This document shows positions 12,828 to 25,609 of a stretch of 64,000 nt of DNA, in pieces. Origin of the DNA: Diospyros lotus (Eukaryota > Streptophyta > Magnoliopsida > Ericales > Ebenaceae). A program made the translations under genes and the position numbers. The stretch lies in NCBI RefSeq assembly GCF_014633365.1, contig NC_068341.1, forward strand, positions 21,992,339 through 22,056,338. The letters run 5' to 3'. The notes below the pieces were generated by a model. That model saw only the letters and a list, made by a program, of their open reading frames with translations. It searched no databases and was not told where the DNA came from. How positions within the stretch are numbered: the first letter of the stretch is position 1; every line of letters starts with the position of its first letter.

Positions 12828-13684
12828 TTGTGTCTCTTGTACGTGTGTTCTCGTGTATGTACTTGTAAGTAGTGCTTTTTGTCTTCAAATAACTAATATA
12901 TATATATATATACCAAGAAATAGAATTTTGACTAATTATAACTTAGAGACAAGATATTAAAGTAGGTTTCGAAACACACCTTATTGGTTTCAAAACAACA
13001 CACTTTTACACTAAGGTTTTAAAACATGCATCACATGTTTCGAAACATCCAGCCTTTATAGCTGGTTATGCACTTAGAGACCGAATGACTACGAGACAAT
13101 GCTTTATGCCTACTTATGATTTTGTTTTGTTCTCTACTTAAAAATTTGAAATTGAAATAATGGAGTATGGAGATTAAAAAAAAAAATAAGCTTTATGAAA
13201 ATCTTTTGAGTATAAAGAGAATGAAAAGCAAAAGCATCCTGGATTTTTAAATATCCTGCTGACAGAGTCAAATGTTTTGAAAAATGCTATGAAGGTTTCG
13301 AAACAAACTTCAAAAACTTATTTCAAAACATATGCCACTCAGATTTTAAATGCTCTACTGACAGAATTGACAGAGGTTTCGAAACATAGGCTTGCATATC
13401 AAATAGGTTTCGAAATATAGCGTGTAAGCTTAACAAACATTTAAACCTTATCAAAAGGAACTTCAAAACAAGTATAAAAACATGGCAGAATGATGTTTCA
13501 AAACATGATGCATGAACTTTGAATTTTTCAAACATTTGAACATTCGCGCCAAACACTATTCATGCATGTTTCATAATATGAAAATCTTATTTCGAAATAT
13601 GAGTTTTACATAAAAGATTTTTCATTTTAAGATAGATTTTTCATCAATACATTTTCTCATATATCAAAAAAATATGATACAACA
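12828..13684 (-). repeat. Copia backbone 3' LTR, truncated by the CACTA insertion
   Basis: On the minus strand it starts TGTTGTATCATA at 13684 right after a G-rich purine tract, and is cut at 12828 by the CACTA end. About ten variants of TTTCGAAACAT lie at 12960-13600. An AT-dinucleotide run is at 12897-12912. The matching 5' LTR would lie beyond 60232 and is not in the window. Confidence 0.65.
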
Positions 13685-13698
13685 ATTTCCCCCCCTAG
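13685..13698 (-). other. Polypurine tract of the copia backbone
   Basis: On the minus strand ACTAGGGGGGGAAAT directly precedes TGTTGTATC. A second purine-rich run, AAAAAGGGGGAGAAAA, lies upstream near 14012-14027. Confidence 0.65.
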
Positions 13699-14720
13699 TT
13701 TTTGATAATGATAAAAACCTTTCGAAGAAATCGAATACGAGTTTTGAAAAACCTTATAACTCCCCCTTAATCTTGTGTGGGAGGTAGAAAACAAACCTTA
13801 GGTGCGTCATGTCCTTTTTTTTTTTGGCTTTACTAGATATCATAACAAGAATGTTTGTTGTTACCAATAGTTAATGCTTCAAGAGTTGATAGATTCACAA
13901 AAAAAAAAAAAAAGTTTGTTCAATACCAACTGATAACTAAACATGATACTAATTTGTAGAACACAAACTAAATACCAATTTGTAGATTAGACAACATACA
14001 TTTTTCTCAATTTTCTCCCCCTTTTTATCATAAGCAAAAAATATGATTACCAAATGATGTTTATGTTTTTCTCCCTCTTGAGAAGACAATATAACAACCA
14101 TGAGAACAATCGAGATACCAAATGAAAACTAATAGGAAATCAATTACCAAAACATCAATTACAAGTAGTTTCAATGACATACCAACAAAAGACATTCAAT
14201 CCAAAATACATTCAATCTATCTAGAAGGATAATGAGTCAAGGAATTCGATGAGTCCTCTTTGGTATGAACTAATTCTTCTAGATTGCCTATTTTATCCTT
14301 AAGACTATCTAGATACTCTTTGGTTTGGTGATGGTTGTTGTCGACCTTTTCATTGAGAATGTTGAGAGCATCTTCAAATCTTTGAGTCATAGAAGCAAAG
14401 CCTTTAGTTATGGTACACTGAAGTGATGCAAGCATGTCCGACGTGACTCAAGAAGATGGTCCAACTTCGGAGGCAGCTTGAGAAGGAGCATCATCGTCTT
14501 CGTCTCCTTCTTCTTCGTCCTCATTTTTCGAGTCCATCTCATAACTATATCTTTGATGACAATGGACTACTTTAGTGTATTTGTGATGAGTGTCGTCATA
14601 GACACAACCCATTTTACAAAGAAAGGTGTGGTTGAAGATAGTGATTTGATTTTCAGATAAAATAGATGAGGATTTAATTTTAGGAAATTTTATTCGAAGA
14701 AAGGCGGTGATGAGACATCC

Positions 14721-17478
14721 TGTAACACCCGGTGTTATAGGTGTTAAAAGAATAGGAAAGAAAGTGAGAAAAAATTCCAAAAATGCCCTTGAGAAGGTGT
14801 TGGATCCTTGAGATTGAGGGTGCCCTATGAGAGGGACATTTTGGTAATTTGGATAGCGAAGTCCAATAAAGGGTAATTTGGTACATTGGAGATAATTCCA
14901 AGGTGGAATTGAGTATGGAAGTGAATTAGTTCCCATTTTGCATTATGTGGAGATAAATGGGATTGAAAATTCACAAAGGGTGTTTTGGTAATTTTGGAGA
15001 GAAATTCCATAAAGGAATTAATTATGAGAAAAAGAGGAAATTAATTATGGGAGTGGAAATAATTAATTTTTCCTAAATTGGTATATTTATATGGGGGTGC
15101 CACATGGATGGCTTAGATTTAGTCTTGGAAGCCAAGGTTGGTGGCATGGAGTGACACTTGGCAAAGTGGTGTCCAAGATAAATGGAAGATCAAATTAATT
15201 GCAAAAGAAATTGGAATATGGTCATTCTTGCAATTAATGGGAGACATGATTATGTTGCATAAAAAGGAAAATGCAAAAGAAATGAAAAATGGTCAAGCAT
15301 TAATGATGGAAAATGGACCCATTAAATTAAATGGGAAAGAAATTATACATGTCTCTCAAGTGGTCACTCATGTGATAGGGTGAAATTAGTCAAATTAAAT
15401 ATATGAGCAATGGCTAATTTTGGTATTGGAAGACTACATGATCCAATGGTTGGAATCAAGCCTTGAAATATGGGGATTTAATAAATTGGAAAAGCCTTGA
15501 ATTATGTCTTTCAAGGTTAATGACATGAAAATTTCTCAAATTAAATAAATAGAAAAGAAAATCTATTTATGGAAAGGAAGACTTGATCCAAGGGTGGAGA
15601 GTTAGTCTTAAAAATCTAATAGTTGAGATGATTCAAGAGAAGTGGCATGGATTGCCACATGTAAAGGGATTTTAATGGTTGAGATCTAGTCTTCAAAAGT
15701 AAAAGAAATCTAATGGTGGAGATTAAAGAAGACAAGAGCACATGGATTGTGCTTGTTATGGAAGGCTAGGATGTATTCTTCCAACTTAAGTGAAATCCTA
15801 GGGCTAAGATTTATTCTTGCCATGGATATAAAATAAGTGAATTAAAGGGGAATTTTGGCTATATAAAGGGAGGTAGAGAAGAAGGCTAAGCTTTTTGGCC
15901 AAATGCTTAGAGGAAGAAAGGAAAGAATGGAGAAGAAAGGAAGAAGGAAATGAAGAATGCAAAGGTAAGGTCTCTACCTTATAGTAATAAAGAGAAATCC
16001 TTTATCTTTCTTGTATGGTGGCTTAGCTACCTTATGTTTTTTTTTTAAGGGATTTCTTGAGAAAGAGCAAAGGTTGAAAGCAATGAAGGCCTTGAAGTTA
16101 AAGCATGTGGAAACTTCAAAGAATGGAAAAAGGTAAGGGATAGCCCCATGGGATGGTGGCTTGCAAGTTGTAAGTATGATGCATGATTTCTATGTGTGCA
16201 TTGGCATGATGTTTGAGCTAGGACCTATGGCCATGAGGTTGAGTGGGGTAGGGTAGATTAAAGCCTCAAACCAAGGTGGTTGTGAGGATGTGGAAGCCCT
16301 AACCATGTTGCATACATGCATTGGCATCACATTTATTTTCATGTTCATACTATTGTTATTGCACCCTTATTGAGCTTAATAGCTCATGAGGTTTTATCCT
16401 CACCATGTAGGTATCTCATGTGCAAGAAGGAAGGAATCTTGGAAGGGTAAGCATGCTTGATGAAATGAAGACCCTAAGGAACTCATGTAATTTAGCTTGG
16501 GTTTTGGAAGCCTAAGCATGTTGTAAATTACCTTTTATGTTTTGGATGTATGATGTAGCAAATATAGTGTAAGCTATATTCTTAATAAAGGGGGATTTAA
16601 GCATCAAGGGGTTGTGTAAGCTTGTTGCAATTTAGTGAATGGTTGTTGTATGTTGTGGAAGCATCAAAAATATTGTTAAGCCTTATTTATGGAGAAATAA
16701 AGGTAAATTTGAAGAAAAGTGAGGTATTTTATTTATTTTAATTTCTGGAGAATTTGGGTATTTTTGGGGTGTTGGAAAGTGGAATTTTCAAAAAAAAAAT
16801 GGGTGCTGGAAATTTTTTTGGGAGCAGCAGGTCGGGCAGCAGCTGGGGGCGGGCGTGCACGTGCAGCAGGCGCGTGGGCGCCCGCGAGCGCACGGCCGCG
16901 CAGGCGCGCGAGCGCGCGCGCGGCAAGCGCGCGGCCGCGCAGGCTCGCGCGCACGGTCGCGCAGGCGCGCGGCCGCCCCAAGCAGCACACGGCCGCCCCA
17001 GGCAGCGCGCGGCCGGGCCCAGGGAGGGCCCAGCCGGCCGTGGGGCCCGCGCGCGGAAAAAAAAAGAAGGGAAAATTCAAAAAAATAGGGGAACAAAAGG
17101 GGAAATAATAGGGCCTAATTTTGGGAGATTTTGGGCTATAGAAAAATTATAAAATCCCCGAAGGAATCCCCGAGTGATGAAATAGCGGAAAATTTGGAGG
17201 ATTTTTCTAAGTACGAGTTTTCCCTTAGTCTAGCCCAGTGTTAAGAAGCATCTTGAAGCCCTTGGGCGGTGTAGCGGGTTATTTCCTTATTCATAAGAAA
17301 CTCGCGAGGTTCTAGGGTGTTTATGGATCCTGGGTAAGCGAAGGGCCAGACGAAGCCTAGTTCCCACCTAGGGCGTTTCTTCTTGAAACATAGTCCGCCC
17401 TTCATCTCACACCGGGCAGATGAACAGTTCAGGTAATTGTTCACGAGTAACACCCGTAAGTGGGAGCGGGGCGTTACA
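14721..17478 (+). mobile_element. Solo LTR, 2.76 kb, same superfamily as the LARD-like LTRs
   Basis: Termini TGTAACACCCGG and GGGGCGTTACA are flanked by the exact 5-bp duplication CATCC (14716-14720 and 17479-17483). The last 250 bases match the inverse of the LARD-like LTR start, for example GTAAGTGGGAGCGGG and CCCACCTAGGGCGTTTC, so it is a relative in the opposite orientation. A TATA box, TATATAAAG, is at 15860-15868. Open frames in the GC-rich stretch near 16.8-17.1 kb are compositional. No interior or second LTR is present. Confidence 0.9.
16815..17055. other. GC-rich, CpG-dense island inside the solo LTR
   Basis: About 240 bases consist nearly only of G and C with many CGCG and GGCCGC words, in a window that is otherwise strongly AT-rich. 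Imperfect repeats of GCGCGCGGCCGCGCAGGC-like words run through it. Frames are open in four registers because AT-containing stop codons are absent, giving arginine/alanine-rich translations with no meaning. Confidence 0.8.
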
Positions 17479-17985
17479 CATCCATAGGGAAGAAATTTCT
17501 TGGAGTGAATATGGGCGGTAACCATTTTAGCACATATGATAGAATAAGGCGGTGATGTCCTTCTTATCAATAATTTTTTCTAAAAAACCATAAATCTTCA
17601 GGGTAAAGCATTGCATAATTACCTTTTCTAGGATTCAAAACATGACAAACTATGAGATGAAGGATACGAATGTCAAAGGATAGATTGTTCAAGGTTTCAA
17701 ATGGTTTGGCAAGGTTAGGGTTTTCAAAAATAATTCGATAAGCATTTAAAGCATTGAAATTGTAGGGAGTGTAAATTTCTCTCTTGTTTGGAACGTCGAG
17801 AAAATCGGCTAGGGATTGGGGTTTATTTCAATTTTGGTGTTTTTCAAAAAAAATTTAAAACGATTGGGGTATTCATGCCCATCGAAAGAGTTTTAAGCAT
17901 TTGAATAAAAGATACGAACATAATCAAAAAACACATCAGTTTTGAGTTCAAGGAGAGGAAGCCATTTTCGATCGCATAGGGGTTG

Positions 17986-20129
17986 TGATTGATGCTCAAA
18001 AATGCCAAAAAATTGTTGTATTTTTATTGCCTCTTAATCCATTTAATGAGCTAAAAATATCAAAAAATACTTGTTGTAGCCCAAAGGAAGAAAAAGAGAT
18101 CAAGGGTTGAATTAATCCCTTAAAGGCATGATCAAAAGAGGAAAATAAGAAGAAACCAAGAAATGAAGATATTTGGATAAAGTAAATCACATTCGAATAA
18201 AGGCTGAGTAATTCGAATGAGTATCCAAAAGTTATTCGAATGAGTGAATCATATGAAAATGGAGCAATTTTGATGGAAGACAGTCAAGGCAAATCATTCG
18301 AATGAATTCTTCAAAACATTCAAATGAGGTTGGCCTAATTTGAATAAGAAGCAGCAAATCAAGAAGTCAAGGTAATTCGTATATCCCAAAATCATTCAAA
18401 TGAAAATGAGGACATTCTAATGTCTCCTAAGTCATTCGAATGAATTGAGAATGAGAAGATATTCGGATGAACACATCGTATGAAAATGATGAAGACATAT
18501 TCGAATGAAGACTAAGTCATTCGAATGTAATTGAAGAAAATGGAAGAGCTATTTGAATGAAAGTGCTATCACATTCGGATGAAAACATGAAGGAAGAGGT
18601 TGAAGGAATCATTCGAATGAAGGCTGAGTAATTCGAATGAGAAGAAGCAACTCAAGAAATCAAGGTGATTCATATTTACCCAAGAGCATTCAGATGAAAA
18701 TAAGGACATTCGAATGGTGCCTAAGTCATTTGAATGTATAGAAGAAGTCAAAGAGAAAAATTAGAAATTCATTCGAATGGACTCACTGTTGCATTTGAAT
18801 GACAGAAGAAATCACCATGCAAATGAATAGTAAATATGAAATTCATTCGAATGAGTCTTGAACTCATTCAAATGATGCAAGCGGCCAAAGGAAATCCAGT
18901 GCATATTCGAATATCTTTGCTATCACATTCGAATGCTCACCCGAAGCAAACCTTCAAACGCGCAAATGAACACGGTGGCACAAGCGGTAAATTCCACGAA
19001 CTTTTTGAGCAGCTTTTCACCAAGTGGTCCCCCTCTTCCATGCATGACACGCTTAAAAGGAGCCAACATTCCTCGGAATCAGGTGGTGGTAGAGAGCACA
19101 AAATACTCAAAAAACACAAAAAAGAATAGTATCATTGGAAAGTTACAAGTCTTTTCATTCTTTCTGCTTTAGTCTCAATTCTTGTCTGTACTTTAAATAT
19201 TTGCACTTGAGTTATTGTTCTTCGTTCCTAGTTCTTAGTTTTGTTCTCATATACATTACGAGTTCATTTTTCGAGCTGTAGTTAATTTTCAATAATCAAT
19301 ATAACAGTAGTTCAACTTGTTCTCATTATCTGTTATCGCTTACTTTCATTATCGTCATTATCTGTTGAGATTAGTTTTAGTCATGCACTTCTCATAAAGA
19401 TGTGTGGCTAATCCAATCCTTGGGCCAAGGCAAGGATGGTGTCCAAAGCCATCGATAACCCAAAATAACAGAGCTTCAAATATGCAAGTGACAGAAACAA
19501 AAATAGCTTAAGAAATGTTCCTAATGAAAACCTCAGGCTTGGATTGGTTCGTATGCCTAACTTAGAATTTCCATGCCACGTATGGAGATTGCTTAACTTG
19601 GAAACGTTCTCATACCCAAGCCAGAATGACTATCTTGTTAAAATGTTATTTATACACTGATTTATGATAGCTACTTAACATAGAGTCTCCATGCCATGTA
19701 TGGAGGTTTCTTAAACAAAGAGTTATCGTCATCTCAGTAGTATATTTAATAGTTAAACTCCAAGCTATTTGAACTTTCAATTACATCAAAGAAAGCTATA
19801 TGGGAAATCAGTTGGGTTTGGCACTAGATTTATCTTCACCCAAGAAGTCACCATATCTAGATAACAGTTGTATTGCATTCAATTTAATCTCATCTTATTA
19901 TCTTATTAATCAAGTGAACTGGTGTGGTTATCTCCTTCCATGAGTAATGTCTCTGTGAATCGACCCGGACTTTCTCGGTAAAAAAAATTAAATTACTGCT
20001 ACTATCACACTCGTGCACTAGCGAGTATAAACACCTCACCCTCTCTTTGAACATAAATAGCTGCTAAATAATCTAAGTTAACCCAAAAAGAATACAAAAA
20101 GTGACAAATGTAGGGTGAGTGATGCAGCA
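17986..20129 (+). mobile_element. Solo LTR, ATTCGAATGA-rich family, copy 1
   Basis: It begins TGATTGATGCTCAAAAATG and ends GTGAGTGATGCAGCA, flanked by GGTTG on both sides (17981-17985, 20130-20134). Region 18180-18930 holds several tens of degenerate copies of CATTCGAATGA. The 3' half has phrases such as GTGTGGCTAA and TCGTGCACTAGCGAG shared with copies at 22928, 41208 and, more distantly, 55363. It splits the copia accessory ORF. No coding sequence is seen. Confidence 0.88.
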
Positions 20130-20237
20130 GGTTGGAAGAAATGAAAAATTGGCTTCTCCTAGTAATTCTAAATCAAAGATATGTCCAGTGTTTACCTTAC
20201 ATTTTTTGAATGAGGATTTGAACGTGTTGAGAGCTTG

Positions 20238-21875
20238 TGTAACGCCCATCTTTTCCAAATACACAACAACGTGAAATATAAGTAGACATCACCTAGGGCA
20301 TTATAGAAACCCTTACCAACGGAAGCACTAGATCGAACCTGAAAGGTTAACCAAAGCTAAATAAAATGGGGTTTCCACTATATTTCCTTTACAAGTACAA
20401 GAAATGCTCATGACTTCCAACACTCCAAATGACTCAACACATCATTGTAGGTACAATTGTAGGACACCCACACACACATTTCTTACAACCTTGAGTATCC
20501 TAGCTCCTATTACAATACATCATTCAGATTACATGGTTACATAATGAAATAAAACCCAAAGCAAACCAAGCACCATCGTTTTGCCCTTACTCAAACTGGA
20601 ACCTGAATCACCTGTCACGTTTAATATACTTGGGATGTTGAATGTCCTAGGGGTATGAAACACCCGAGTTAGATAATGACATCTAAGTGAGTGACTTAGA
20701 AAAGAAAAGTACATGTGTGCAAATGCAATAAGAGCATGAGATCACCCATGATGTCCCAACAACTAGCCATTGTCACCACAACGAACATGATGTATGACAA
20801 ACCAGAAGGAATATGCATAAACCAAGGGAAATATGACATGTAAGCCACAAAATCATGATATGCAAGTCAACAACCATGCACAAGTGAAGCAACAAATGCT
20901 CAAGATGTCACCAAAACATGCAGGAACCACTCATAAGTGAAGCAACAAATGCTCAAAAGGAAGCAAAAGCATGCAAGAACCACTCACCTTAACTGATTAC
21001 CTTAGGAAGCATGGTTTACAATGAGCGGGAATGAGTTTTCTTGCAATTTTCTGACTATTGGCATGAACTTTGAGAAAGACTCGTAAACTCTGGCGAGGCC
21101 CATTCTCCCTCGATTCTCCTCAAATTTTCTTCCTTCTTTTTGTAGAACTCTCCCCACTTTCTCAAGAACAAGACCTTTCCATTTGCTTCCCTCAATTTGG
21201 CAGAGATTCTCTTTAGAAATGCTTGGAATGATTTGTAAACAAACCCATGGCTTTATTTATAGACTTCCTGGGCCAATCACACGTTGCCACTTTGCGAGGT
21301 CATTATGAGGCTTCAAATCCTATCTCCAAGTGGCCAATGAATGCTTTCCACATGTCTTTAAGGATAAGGTTTGGAGACTTTAGCAAACTTGGAGGCTAAG
21401 TAAGGTTTTCTGGCCAATCACTCCATGCCATGTCAGGGGGGTCATTATGAACCATCATGTGACCTTATCTTATCTTCCAAGTGCCCAATGGTTTCTTTCC
21501 ATGTGTCCTTGAGGATAAGGTTTAGAGACTTTGAAAGCTAAGTCTTGGATTTCAAAATGATCCAAAGGTGGATTAAATGTTATTTGACATCCGCAATCAT
21601 GACTTAACTATATTGGAATAAGTTTGGAATCCTCAATCATGACTCCCAAATGGTTTAATTGTCTTAGTTCATTTGCCTAATGATCCAGTCACGAAGTTCC
21701 AGGAATTACAACTTGGCCCAAACTTTAATATTTATGATTTTGCCCCTAGTTCAGAAACTGAACTTTTGACTTAAGGCTTCTATAATCCCTTGAAATGACC
21801 TATTTCCTCAAGTATTAGAACCTAATAATCTCAGGTATTACATCATATTTGAGTTTGAAAATCCAGGGTGTTACA
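20238..21875 (-). mobile_element. Solo LTR, 1.64 kb, TGTAACACCC type
   Basis: On the minus strand it begins TGTAACACCCTGG and ends GGCGTTACA. The flanks GCTTG (20233-20237) and ACTTG (21876-21880) match at four of five bases. A minus-strand TATA box TATAAATAAA is at 21251-21260, followed by a purine-rich leader, as in the 14721 LTR. The accessory ORF reads through if the LTR and one duplication are removed. No coding sequence is seen. Confidence 0.82.
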
Positions 21876-21976
21876 ACTTGAATGGTAGGAAAGTCCTCGT
21901 TAAACTCTTGGTAAGGCGGAGAAGGTGAGAAGTGAGTGCGTTGGCACTTTTCGGGGGATCTCTTAGTCCTTACCAT

Positions 21977-22415
21977 GTTGGATTTTTGAGAATAAGATGA
22001 GAGATTGAGTGAGATTTCGAGTGGGGGTGCAAGAGATAGGAGTTTCGAACCTTAGGGTTTCGAAATAAGCAAGAAAACTTGGAAGAAATGAAAGGTCGAA
22101 ACCTATCGGGTATTTATAATCCCGACTTTATGTTTCGAAACATGATACATATGCTTAGAAACAAACCTCTCTAGAAATGAGGTTTTGAAACATAGATCGA
22201 AATGTTTCGAAATAAAACTCTCTAGAAAACATGTTTCGAAACATGGGACAACATGTTTCGAAATAAAACTCTCTGGAAAATGTGTTTCAAAATAGAATTT
22301 TATGATGTTTCGAAACATGATATTCTCAGATAGGGGATGTTTCGAAACACGACACTGATGTTTTGAAACTTACGCTGACAAAAACACTTAGACTCAAATT
22401 TTGATAGAAATTTAT
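21977..22415 (-). promoter_or_regulatory. Spacer between copia pol and accessory ORF: TATA box and TTTCGAAACAT cluster
   Basis: On the minus strand ATTATAAATA (22111-22120) lies about 135 bases before the accessory start codon. Upstream, at 22125-22370, are eight or so copies of GTTTCGAAACATG. The same motif crowds the 3' LTR of this element. This suggests the accessory ORF has its own promoter resembling the LTR promoter; that is inference from motif placement. Confidence 0.5.
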
Positions 22416-22927
22416 CTATAATTTGATTTCCAACAAATTTAGACATGATCTAAAGTGTTCAAACTTTGCACTCTCCAATGGTTTGATAAAGATATCAGCT
22501 ACTTGATTATTTGTATCTACGAATTCTAAAGTGATATATTCTTTTTGAACATGATCTCTTAATAAATGATGTTTGATTTCAATATGCTTGGTTCTTGCAT
22601 GGAATACCGAATTTTTGGATAGGGTTATTATACTTGTGTTATCACACTTGATTGGTATTCTCTCTAGATGAATGCCATAATCCTCTAGTTGATGCTTAAT
22701 CCAAGGAACTTGTGTGCAACATATTCAGCTTTGGTTGAGGATAAGGCAACAGTATTTTGCTTTTTGCTAGCCCAAGTCACTAAAGAGCTTCCTAGAAAGT
22801 GGCATATTCCACTTGTACTCTTTCTATCAATTTCGCATCCTCCATAATCGGCATCGGTATAGGCCGTAAATTCAAATGTTTTTGATTTTGGATAGAATAG
22901 GCCTAAATTTTTAGAACCTTTAATATA

Positions 22928-24870
22928 TGATTGATGCTAAAAAATGCCAAAATTTGTTATATTTTTATTGCCTCTTAATCCATGTAATGAGCTAAAGATA
23001 TTAAAGAATGTTTGTTGCAGTCCAAGGGAAGGAAAAGAGATCAAAGGATGAATTAATTCTTCAAAGGCATGATCAATAGAGGAAAAAGAAGCCAAGAAAT
23101 GAAGATGTTCTGACGAAGTCTAACACATTCGAATGAAGGTTGAGTAATTCAAATGAGTCTTCAAAAGATATTCAAAGATAGAGCAATTCGGATGGAAGCT
23201 AGTTAAGATCATTCGAATGAATTATTCATAACATTCGAATATGAAGACCATCGGGAACACATTCGGATAAGGTTGGCCAAATTCGAATAAGGAGCAGCAA
23301 ATCAGGAAGTTAAGGTAATTCGGATTCATTCGAATGTAACTGAGTATGAAAAGATATTCGGATGAACAAATCATATGGTAGCAATGAAGACATATTCGAA
23401 TAAGGATTAAGTCATTCGAATGTAGTTGAAGAAGATAGAAGAGATATTCGAATGAAGGTTGACTAATTCGAATAGGTAGAAGCAACTCAAGACATCAAGG
23501 GGATTCGTATTTACCCAAGAGCATTCGGATGAAAACGATAGCATTCGAATGCTTCTCAAGTCATTCGAATGTTAAGAGGAAGTCAAGAGGAAAATTAGAA
23601 ATTCATTTGAATGAGAGTACTGTTGCATTCGAATGACAAAAAAAGTCATTGTGCAATAACAGTAAAGCGTGAAATTCATTCGAATGAGCTTTGCATTAAT
23701 TTGAATGATCCAAGTGGCTAAGGAAAATTAAGCATACATTCGAATATCCCTGCTCGCACATTCGAATGAAGATCTGAAAATGCTCTGACATGCGCAAATG
23801 AACACGGTGGCTCTAAGGTAAATTCAACGAACTTTTTGAACAACTTTTCACCAAGTGGTCCCTGTTCCATGCGTGACCAGCTTAAAAAGGAACCAACATT
23901 CTTTGGAATCGTGTGTGGGTAGAGAGCAGAGTACTCAGAAAAATACAAAAAGAAGAGGATCAGTGGAAAGTTAAAAAGTATTTTCTTTCTGTTTTGCTTG
24001 TTTTAGTTCTTGTAGTTCGTTTCAGTAATCAATACAACAGTAGTTTATCTAGTTCTTATTATTTGTTCCCATTTATTCTCTTTGTAATCTCGTAATCATC
24101 CGTTGAGATTAGTTTTAGTCATGCACTTCCCATGAAGATGTGTGGCTAATTCAATCCTTGGGTTAAGGCAAGGACGGTGCCCAAAGCCACTGATGAATCA
24201 AGATAGCAGAACCTCAGATGTTCAAGTAACAGAAACAAAAATATTTTGAGAAATGTTCTTAATGAAAATCTCAGGCTTGGACTAGTTCATATGCCTAACT
24301 GAGAGTTTCCATGCCACGTATGGGAATTGCTTGACCTGGAAACGTTCTCATACCCAAGCCCCGAGTGACTATTTTGTTAAAACCTTATTTATACACTGAT
24401 TTATGATAGCTGCATAACATAGAGTCTCCATACCATGTATGGAGGTTGCTTGAACAAAGAGTTATCATCATCTCAGTTGTATATTTAATGGTTAAGATCC
24501 AAGCTATTTGAACTTTTAGTTACATCAAAGAAAGCTATATGGTGAATCAGTTGGGTTTGGCACCAGATTTGTCTTGACCCAAGACCTTTCCATATCCAGA
24601 TTACGGTTATATTGTACTTAGTTTGATCTCATCTTATTGGCTTATTAAGCAAGAGAACTGGTGTGGTTATCTCCTTCCATGAGCAATCTCCCTGTGAATC
24701 GACCCGATCTTGCCCGAAAAAATATATAAAAAATTTCTGCTACAATCACACTCGTGCACTAGCGAGTCTAAACGTCTCACCCTTTCTGTGGACATAAATA
24801 GCTGCTAAATAAGTTGAGTTAATCCAAAAAGAATATAAAAAGTGATAAATGTAGGGTGAGTGTTGCAGTA
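22928..24870 (+). mobile_element. Solo LTR, ATTCGAATGA-rich family, copy 2
   Basis: Termini TGATTGATGCTAAAAAATG and GTGAGTGTTGCAGTA (the terminal CA mutated to TA), flanked by ATATA at 22923-22927 and 24871-24875. Removing it joins copia RT-RNase H as LRYIKGSKNLG. Motif copies of CATTCGAATG lie at 23110-23770. Overall layout matches copy 1. Confidence 0.88.
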
Positions 24871-25609
24871 ATATATCTTAAGATTCTTTCAGTGGCTTTC
24901 AAGTGAGACTCTTTTGGATCAGCTTGATATCTAGCACATATACCAACACTAAACATAATATCGAGTCTAGAGACCATTAGATATAACAAAGAGCCAATGA
25001 TTCCTCTATATAGCTATTGACCACTGATTTTCTTTTCTCGTCCTTATCAATGGTACTAGATGTACTCATAGGGGTTGATATAGGCTTACAACCTTTCATT
25101 CCAAATTTTACTAAGATTTATTTTACATACTTAGCTTGACTTAAATAAGTTCCTTGAGACATTTGCCTAATTTGAAGACCTAGGAAGTATGTTAATTCTC
25201 CCATCATGCTCATTTCAAATTCATTTTGCATTATTGAGGAAAACTCTTCACACAAACTAAGATTTGATGATCCAAAGATAATGTCATCAACATAAATTTG
25301 GATAATCAACATATCATTTCTTTTCTTCTGAATGAAAAGTGTTGTGTCAACCTTACCTCTTTGAAATCCATTTTCAGTAAGAAACTTACTTAGCCTTTCA
25401 TACCAAGCTCTAGGAGCTTATTTTAAACCATGTAGGGCTTTAGTAAGCTTATATACATGATTTGGATATTTTGGATCTTCAAAGCCGGGTGGTTGTTTTA
25501 GAAACACTTGCTCCGAAATGAAACCATTTAAGAATGCACTTTTAACATCCATTTGATATAAAGTGAAGTTCTAGTAGCATGAGAAAGATAATAAGATTCT
25601 TATAGCTTC

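Larger units (their letters stand above)
14217..21976 (-). pseudogene. Copia accessory (env-like / plant transposon protein) ORF downstream of pol, interrupted three times
   Basis: The frame starts at ATG 21976 (MVRTKRSPEKC) and continues in pieces 21876-21976, 20130-20237, 17479-17985 and 14217-14720, separated by three solo LTRs. Joining across each target duplication keeps a readable order (FPTIQ to ALNTF; SFLPT to PMRSK). The third piece carries FFDYVRIFYSNA, like the putative plant transposon protein domain (Pfam Transposase_32) that I recall from such ORFs, but it has several stops. The last piece has an acidic stretch (KNEDEEEGDEDDD) and then about 45 residues with heptad-like spacing (MTQRFEDALNILNEKV). 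Acidic and coiled-coil parts are reported for SIRE-type env-like proteins. No signal peptide or transmembrane segment is evident, so an envelope role is not supported. Product unknown; non-functional here. Confidence 0.6.

Noticed and set aside
16719..17152. Overlapping open frames of 77-132 codons on both strands in the GC-rich island
   Set aside because: Frames are open in several registers because the island lacks AT-containing stop codons; translations are arginine/alanine-rich low complexity inside a solo LTR.
14217..21976. An envelope gene making this element an endogenous virus
   Set aside because: No signal peptide, transmembrane segment or known glycoprotein motif; the domain resembles a plant transposon protein of unknown role.
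22928..24870. Reading the flanks as an 8-bp duplication (TAATATAT), suggesting a hAT element
   Set aside because: Comparison with the copies at 17986 and 41208 fixes the ends as TGATTG...GCAGTA with a 5-bp ATATA duplication, so it is a solo LTR.
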